From assembly GCA_035288405.1 (NCBI GenBank), contig DATEAK010000062.1:1-10111 (forward strand): a stretch of 10,111 nucleotides of DNA, written 5' to 3'. This document shows, piece after piece, positions 6,722 through 10,111 of the stretch (position 1 is its first letter; each line of letters begins with the position of its first letter). This DNA comes from JACPSX01 sp035288405 [NCBI: bacterium]. GTDB lineage: Bacteria > JACPSX01. Both the position numbers and the translations under genes were made by a program. Below the pieces are notes generated by a model. That model saw only the letters and a program-made list of their open reading frames with translations. It was not told the origin of the DNA and did not search any database.

Positions 6722-6744
6722 CGAAAGGAAACTATTTCCCTTCG
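6722..6744 (-). terminator. 3' hairpin of RRM copy 2 (candidate terminator or RNA element)
   Basis: In minus-strand RNA the bases opposite 6744-6735 pair with those opposite 6731-6722, forming a 10-bp stem with one G-U pair and a 3-base loop. It starts 52 bases after the copy 2 stop. The position and core sequence match the hairpins after copies 1 and 3. No distinct U-run follows. Confidence 0.4.
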
Positions 6745-6795
6745 AACATCCGCAGGCAAAAAGGACAGTCCCGCAGTCTTTTTGAAAACTAGTTC

Positions 6796-7104
6796 TTAAT
6801 AGCGCTCGCGCCTGCCCCCACGGCCTCCGCCGAAGCCGCCTCCGCCGGAGCGGGGCTCCTGGGGCTTTGCTTCGTTCACGGTCAGCGTGCGCCCATCCAT
6901 TTGGGTGCCGTTCAGTTTCTGAATCGCGGTCTTGGCTTGCTCACTCGATGACATCTCCACGAAGCCGAAGCCCCGTGACGTCCCTGTGAACTTATCCGTG
7001 ACCACGCGTGCGGACTCGACGGTTCCGTGCGCGGCAAACAGGTCATTTAACTGTTGCTCGGTCGCGGAATAGGGCAAGCCACCTACATAAATCTTCGAAC
7101 CCAT
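6796..7104 (-). CDS. RRM-domain glycine-tailed RNA-binding protein, copy 2
   Basis: A 102-residue RRM protein, nearly identical to copies 1 and 3. RNP2 is KIYVGGLPY (4-12), RNP1 is RGFGFVEM (44-51), and the basic Gly/Arg tail runs GGGGFGGGRGGRRERY. Start: ATG 7102-7104 with AAGGAGG directly upstream. The frame stays open further upstream to an ATG at 7188, but that extension is leader sequence read in frame and lacks similarity to the family. It has its own conserved promoter at 7300-7328 and a leader of about 190 bases that can pair with the ribosome-binding site, suggesting translational control. Differences from copy 1 are few, mainly at residues 25, 35 and 53-54 and in the tail. The role is presumably RNA chaperone or mRNA binding; targets are unknown. 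Confidence 0.94.
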   Translation of the reverse strand: MGSKIYVGGLPYSATEQQLNDLFAAHGTVESARVVTDKFTGTSRGFGFVEMSSSEQAKTAIQKLNGTQMDGRTLTVNEAKPQEPRSGGGGFGGGRGGRRERY

Positions 7105-7293
7105 CGGGTTCCTCCTTGAGTAGCGATATTGTCTTGGACTCGAGAAAGAAGAAGCGAAAGGAAGGAACGGCCAAAGGCACGAAAACACTGGCGACTTAGG
7201 TCTGGCTTCCGATTGATTCGATTCCCGGACAAAACAACATCGGTTTACGGCCTTCCTGATTACGCTTCACCACCAGGCCGCATATGATGAAAC
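7105..7293 (-). promoter_or_regulatory. 5' leader of RRM copy 2 with anti-Shine-Dalgarno tract
   Basis: The ribosome-binding site AAGGAGGAAC (7117-7108) can form ten base pairs, interrupted by one bulged U, with the tract GUUCCUUCCUU transcribed from 7168-7158, about 40 bases upstream. Such pairing would hide the site, and RNA binding or temperature could open it (inference). Copy 1 has the same arrangement; copy 3 does not. Confidence 0.45.
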
Positions 7294-7299
7294 AAAAAC

Positions 7300-7328
7300 A
7301 GTATACCCCACTGTGAACCCGAAAGCAA
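7300..7328 (-). promoter_or_regulatory. Promoter of RRM copy 2
   Basis: On the minus strand, TTGCTT (7328-7323), a 17-bp spacer and TATACT (7305-7300, 5/6 match) form a promoter. The same -35 and spacing recur before copy 3. Transcription would start near 7293, giving a leader of about 190 bases. The corresponding segment is deleted before copy 1. Confidence 0.55.
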
Positions 7329-7421
7329 GGTAATTCACTTGACCTGGGAGCAGGGGATCTTGTTGAGCATCTCCTTGCTTGAATGCCTGCGGACTTCGCA
7401 AGCACACCAGACCACACGCGT

Positions 7422-7443
7422 CCGTTCCACTTCGTGGAATCGG
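7422..7443 (-). other. Hairpin between RRM copies 2 and 3
   Basis: TTCCAC and GTGGAA (7425-7430 and 7434-7439) pair around TTC. The stem extends by CCG/CGG past one unpaired base. It lies about 100 bases after the stop of copy 3 and just before the copy 2 promoter. It might help end the copy 3 transcript, but no T-run follows. Confidence 0.35.
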
Positions 7444-7474
7444 CGTGATAGTCTCCCCCGGCACACTACCATGC

Positions 7475-7496
7475 TAAAGGAAGTTGTTTTCCCTCA
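7475..7496 (-). terminator. 3' hairpin of RRM copy 3 (candidate terminator or RNA element)
   Basis: In minus-strand RNA the bases opposite 7496-7489 pair with those opposite 7482-7475, forming an 8-bp stem with two G-U pairs and a 6-base loop, 52 bases after the stop. The loop sequence differs from the hairpins after copies 1 and 2, but pairing is kept through wobbles. Confidence 0.4.
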
Positions 7497-7547
7497 AACA
7501 TCCGAAGGTAGGGAAGACAGGTTCGTAGTCTCTCTCGGAGCCGGGCC

Positions 7548-7856
7548 TTAATAGCGCTCGCGCCTGCCGCCACGGCCTCCGCCGAAGCCGCCTCCGCCGG
7601 AGCGGGGCTCCTGGGGCTTCGCCTCGTTCACGGTCAGCGTGCGGCCGTCCATTTGGGTGCCGTTCAGCTTCTGAATCGCGGTCTTGGCTTCCTCGTCCGT
7701 GGACATCTCCACGAAACCGAAGCCCCGTGACTGCCCCGTGAACTTATCCGTGACCACACGCGCGGACTCAACGGTTCCGTGGGCCGCGAACAGGTCATTT
7801 AACTGTTGCTCGGTCGCGGAATAGGGCAAGCCACCCACATAAATCTTCGAACTCAT
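7548..7856 (-). CDS. RRM-domain glycine-tailed RNA-binding protein, copy 3
   Basis: A 102-residue RRM protein with RNP2 KIYVGGLPY (4-12), RNP1 RGFGFVEM (44-51) and the same Gly/Arg tail as copy 2 (GGGRGGRRERY). It differs from copy 2 by Ser at residue 2, Gln at 42 (TGQSRG) and TDEE in place of SSEQ at 53-56. These changes lie in exposed turns rather than RNP motifs, so all three copies should bind RNA. Start: ATG 7854-7856 with AGGAGG just upstream. Its promoter (7949-7977) gives a short leader of about 85 bases without the pyrimidine tract seen in copies 1 and 2. It may therefore be translated under different conditions (inference). Confidence 0.94.
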   Translation of the reverse strand: MSSKIYVGGLPYSATEQQLNDLFAAHGTVESARVVTDKFTGQSRGFGFVEMSTDEEAKTAIQKLNGTQMDGRTLTVNEAKPQEPRSGGGGFGGGRGGRRERY

Positions 7857-7948
7857 GGAGTTCCTCCTCGGAGAGTGATATTGTCTTGCCGGTTGGGGGC
7901 TTTGCTGCTTCGCACTTCACCGCCAGGCCCGACACGATACTTGGAATG

Positions 7949-7977
7949 ACTGTACGCCCCTGCGCGGTGGAAAGCAA
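7949..7977 (-). promoter_or_regulatory. Promoter of RRM copy 3
   Basis: On the minus strand, TTGCTT (7977-7972), a 17-bp spacer and TACAGT (7954-7949, 4/6 match) repeat the layout of the copy 2 promoter. Expected transcription start is near 7942. Confidence 0.5.
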
Positions 7978-8209
7978 GGCGATTTGCTGAGCGCAATCAT
8001 GCTTTATCTCGAAACGCCCGCATGTCCTTGATTGGGAAGGCATGCGCCGGTAGTCGTAGCTCGGCGGGACGTCTGAGAGGAGGGGAAAGATCATCGCTGT
8101 GGATGAGAACCTGCTGCTGATTAGAAAAAGCGCCTCATCTTCTTAAAGGGAGATAGAGGGGAGAAACCGTCTGTTTTGAAGGGAGGGAGAGGAAAATTGG
8201 AGCTAGCGG
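7978..8209. other. Divergent intergenic region before the MFS gene
   Basis: These 232 bases separate the RRM array from the MFS gene. No ORF with family resemblance and no convincing plus-strand promoter was found; the best -35-like site, TTGATT at 8028, has no matching -10. The last 60 bases are purine-rich, ending in the GGAG site (8199-8202) used by the MFS gene. Confidence 0.4.
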
Positions 8210-9442
8210 GTGACTTCGGAATCTTCTGAAACGAGATCTTCCAGTTTCTGCTCGGGGAAACGGTCGAATCCGGGTGAAAGCTATCGCTGGTTGATCCTTG
8301 GGCTGGTGTGGTTCTGCGTCATGGCCTACGCGGTCCTCTACCAGAGCATTCCTCCGATCCTGGGCATGGTCGTGAGTTACCTGCATATCTCTTATGCTCA
8401 GGCCGGAGGACTGATGAGCCTTTTTTCTCTTCCCCGGCTCTTTCTATCGATTCCAGGCGGGGCGTTGTCCGATCGCTACGGAGAGAAGCGGGTCGGGAGA
8501 GTGGGTCTCCTGTTCCTGGTTGGAGGAGGGGTGGTCAGCTTGAGCGCGACTCATTATTGGGTCATCGCTTCCGGCAGGCTGCTGTCCGGGTTTGGGACTG
8601 TGGTCCTGAACGTGGTTTTCCCGAAAGTCCTCACCTCCTGGTTCAGAACGCGCGAGATCGGGTTGGCCATGGGGATTTTCAATACGGCGGTTCCCCTGGG
8701 GTTCATGGTGTCCATGAATTTCTTCGGAAGCGTGGGGGAACGCTTCGGATGGAGGGGGCCGATCGGAGTCGGCGTTGCCGCTTGCGCGCTGGCATTCCTT
8801 TCCTATCTGAAGTTTTATCGGTCCAGGGAGGGGGAGGAGCGCACGAGACACGGGCATCCGGGCCTCTATTCAGGACTGGGAAGGGCCGGTCTTGGAATCT
8901 GGTGGGTGGCAATTTCCTGGGCCTTTTTCAATGCGGCCATCATGTCATTTCTTACCTATGCACCGGACTATTTTGAGGCTCAAGGATACGAGATCTCCAA
9001 GGCAGGGCGTTTGGCAAGCTATCCCATGTGGGCTTCCCTAGTCCTATCGCCGGTAGCCGGTGTCCTGATCGACCGTATCAGGCGGAAGAATCTGCTTCTC
9101 GTTTCCGGTCCTGCCGGCATGATCCTCCTTTTCCTGATGATCCCCCGATTTCCCGACTCCGCTGCCCTTCTGACCCTCCTGATCGGGGTCTTTATCGCCC
9201 TATTCCCTCCCACCGTATTTGCGCTTCCGGCGGAGATCTTGCCGGTGTCCTTGTTGGGCTTTGGTTTCGGGGTCATCAGTACTTTCTCGGGGGTAGGAGG
9301 GGTACTGGGTCCCTTTGTGGCGGGCTGGCTGCGGGATGTAACGGGAAACTACGGGGGGAGTTTCATCGCAATGGCTGTGCTTTCAGCTTTCAGTGCGCTC
9401 GCTGTGCTGCCCCTGTGGTCGCGACTTGCCGGAAGGCGGTGA
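8210..9442 (+). CDS. Major facilitator superfamily (MFS) transporter
   Basis: A 410-residue inner-membrane protein with about 12 hydrophobic helices and the standard MFS length. The cytoplasmic loop 2-3 signature (motif A) is GGALSDRYGEKRVGR (83-97), with a related DRIRRK loop in the second half (SPVAGVLIDRIRRKN). The segment WFRTREIGLAMGIFNTAVPLG resembles the nitrate/nitrite, oxalate and cyanate-type MFS branches, but the substrate cannot be fixed. A hydrophilic linker with clustered charges (about 204-225) separates the two six-helix halves. Start: GTG 8210 with GGAG at 8199-8202, followed by a Ser/Glu-rich tail before helix 1. No upstream ATG is in frame. The PHP gene begins 123 bp downstream on the same strand and may be cotranscribed. 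Confidence 0.92.
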   Translation: MTSESSETRSSSFCSGKRSNPGESYRWLILGLVWFCVMAYAVLYQSIPPILGMVVSYLHISYAQAGGLMSLFSLPRLFLSIPGGALSDRYGEKRVGRVGLLFLVGGGVVSLSATHYWVIASGRLLSGFGTVVLNVVFPKVLTSWFRTREIGLAMGIFNTAVPLGFMVSMNFFGSVGERFGWRGPIGVGVAACALAFLSYLKFYRSREGEERTRHGHPGLYSGLGRAGLGIWWVAISWAFFNAAIMSFLTYAPDYFEAQGYEISKAGRLASYPMWASLVLSPVAGVLIDRIRRKNLLLVSGPAGMILLFLMIPRFPDSAALLTLLIGVFIALFPPTVFALPAEILPVSLLGFGFGVISTFSGVGGVLGPFVAGWLRDVTGNYGGSFIAMAVLSAFSALAVLPLWSRLAGRR

Positions 9443-9509
9443 CATGCCGCGCCGGAAAAACTTGGAGAGAGTTTGGGACGGCGGGGCCAAATTGGGCTGG
9501 CAATCGCGT

Positions 9510-9559
9510 CCCCCATACCGTAAGATACTCCCCTTCGGAATGGAGTAACGGAGGGGGAG
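9510..9559 (+). promoter_or_regulatory. Hairpin sequestering the PHP gene ribosome-binding site
   Basis: Three helices stack in register: CCCCC (9510-9514) with GGGGG (9553-9557), CCGT (9518-9521) with ACGG (9548-9551), and TACTCC (9526-9531) with GGAGTA (9542-9547). The loop contains C(TTCG)G. The 3' arm includes the Shine-Dalgarno sequence GGAGGGGGAG, six bases before the ATG at 9566. Folding would hide that site, so it may be a translational control element. It is not followed by a T-run. Confidence 0.5.
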
Positions 9560-9565
9560 TTTTCC

Positions 9566-10111
9566 ATGACCGAGAAGTTCGCCGACCTACATCTGCACAC
9601 AGTCTATTCGGACGGTTCTTCCACTCCCGCCGAGGTCGTGGCCAACGCCCGTACTTTTGGTTTTTCCGCCATCTCCATCGTCGATCACGACACGATTCAA
9701 GGAATCCCTCCGGCTTTGGCCGAGTGCCGGGCCGCAGGAATCGAGTTCGTCCCCGGTATTGAACTGAGCTCCAATGACTCGGGAGGCACGGTCCATATCC
9801 TGGGTTACGGCATTGACTGGCGAGATAAAGTGTTCTGTGAATTCCTGGAAGAGATGAGAAACAATCGGCTGGAGCGCATGGAAAAAATCTTTAAAAAGTT
9901 CCAGGCGCTGGGAGTTACGCTTGACCTGTCGGAGTTTCTCCTGGCCGGTCAACAAGGAACCGTGGGGCGGCTTCATCTGGCTCATTTTCTGGTGGGGAAG
10001 GGGATTGTGGCGGATCTTGCCGAGGCCTTTGAACGCTACATCGGAGACGGCAAACCGGCCTACCTTCCCGTGGACATGCTAAACCCGCGGGAGGCTGTCG
10101 AGATGATCCGG
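9566..10111 (+). CDS. PHP-domain phosphoesterase, RNase AM/YciV (TrpH)-like (3' partial)
   Basis: The frame is open from ATG 9566 to the window end (182 codons, no stop). The N-terminus is a classic PHP metal site: ADLHLHTVYSDGSSTP (H9, H11, D16), then SIVDHDT (D40, H41), PGIELS (E66) and HILGYGID (H77). The following segment has EEMRNNRLERM, and GRLHLAH (134-140) matches the GRPHLA block of the 3',5'-nucleoside bisphosphate phosphatase/RNase AM family. Such enzymes remove nucleotides 5' to 3' from short RNAs or rRNA precursors, or hydrolyse pAp-like nucleotides, using a trinuclear metal centre in the cytoplasm. The C-terminal metal ligands lie beyond the window. Start: ATG with GAGGGGGAG (9551-9559) six bases upstream, inside a predicted hairpin. 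It may share a transcript with the MFS gene. Confidence 0.9.
   Translation, partial: MTEKFADLHLHTVYSDGSSTPAEVVANARTFGFSAISIVDHDTIQGIPPALAECRAAGIEFVPGIELSSNDSGGTVHILGYGIDWRDKVFCEFLEEMRNNRLERMEKIFKKFQALGVTLDLSEFLLAGQQGTVGRLHLAHFLVGKGIVADLAEAFERYIGDGKPAYLPVDMLNPREAVEMIR

Larger units (their letters stand above)
6722..7380 (-). repeat. Tandem duplication unit 2 (RRM copy 2 with flanks)
   Basis: This is the most complete unit: promoter, long leader, gene and 3' hairpin. Its leader closely matches unit 1, for example GGTCTGGCTTCCGATT and ATTCCCGGACAAAACAACATC. Its promoter matches unit 3. It is therefore the best candidate for the arrangement from which the flanking copies diverged (inference). 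Confidence 0.75.
7474..7977 (-). repeat. Tandem duplication unit 3 (RRM copy 3 with flanks)
   Basis: This is the promoter-proximal copy of the family. It keeps the shared promoter type, the CTTCACCGCCAGGCC block (7915-7929), the GATATTGTCTTG block (7877-7888), the gene and the 3' hairpin. It lacks about 100 bases of leader found in units 1 and 2 (26 bases between the two blocks instead of about 125). Confidence 0.7.

Noticed and set aside
7105-7188. N-terminal extension of RRM copy 2 from an ATG at 7188
   Set aside because: It is leader sequence read in frame. Copies 1 and 3 start at the equivalent of 7104, with a strong ribosome-binding site.
6072-7856. CRISPR-like or mobile repeat array
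   Set aside because: The repeats are large units with intact RRM genes, not short direct repeats with spacers. No transposase or target-site duplication was seen.

Overview
This is a bacterial chromosomal window of moderately high GC, probably from an uncultured Gram-negative lineage. The style of the CCA-adding enzyme, the glycine-tailed RRM proteins and the bicupin would fit Methylomirabilota/Rokubacteria, Nitrospirota or Desulfobacterota. That placement is a guess from family resemblance only. Both ends of the window cut through genes. No insertion sequence, phage gene, CRISPR array or defence cassette was recognised.

Layout. 1-1268 (+): 3' part of a tRNA nucleotidyltransferase/poly(A) polymerase-family enzyme with an HD domain. 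1375-1897 (+): a near-consensus promoter and a small DoxX-family membrane protein. 2022-2781 (+): a promoter and a broken polysaccharide-deacetylase gene (one-base frameshift, early C-terminal stop, a probable metal ligand replaced). 2924-4021 (+): a two-domain cupin protein, probably in the same transcript. 4027-5400 (-): a MATE-family multidrug/metabolite exporter converging on the cupin gene. Its 5' leader contains a perfect 24-bp palindrome. 5560-5687 (+): a promoter and tRNA-Gly(CCC), divergent from the MATE gene. 5688-6071: mostly non-coding, with several hairpins and one weak 40-codon ORF.

6072-7977 (-) is the most distinctive part: three tandem, near-identical genes for about 102-residue glycine-tailed RRM RNA-binding proteins. 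Each has its own leader and a similar 3' hairpin. Copies 2 and 3 share a promoter architecture (TTGCTT, 17-bp spacer, TATACT or TACAGT). Copy 1 has lost the matching segment. The leaders of copies 1 and 2, but not copy 3, carry about 100 extra bases with a pyrimidine tract able to pair with the Shine-Dalgarno sequence. This looks like a duplicated RNA-binding-protein family with diverging post-transcriptional control.

8210-9442 (+) encodes an MFS transporter. 9566-10111 (+) is the 5' part of a PHP-domain phosphoesterase resembling RNase AM/YciV. Its ribosome-binding site lies in the 3' arm of a predicted hairpin.

The genes form no single pathway. Housekeeping RNA metabolism (CCA enzyme, tRNA-Gly, RRM proteins, PHP phosphoesterase) is mixed with transport (MATE, MFS) and a small-molecule module (deacetylase remnant plus bicupin). 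The best candidates for undescribed biology are cis-acting RNA elements rather than new proteins. All structures were folded by eye.
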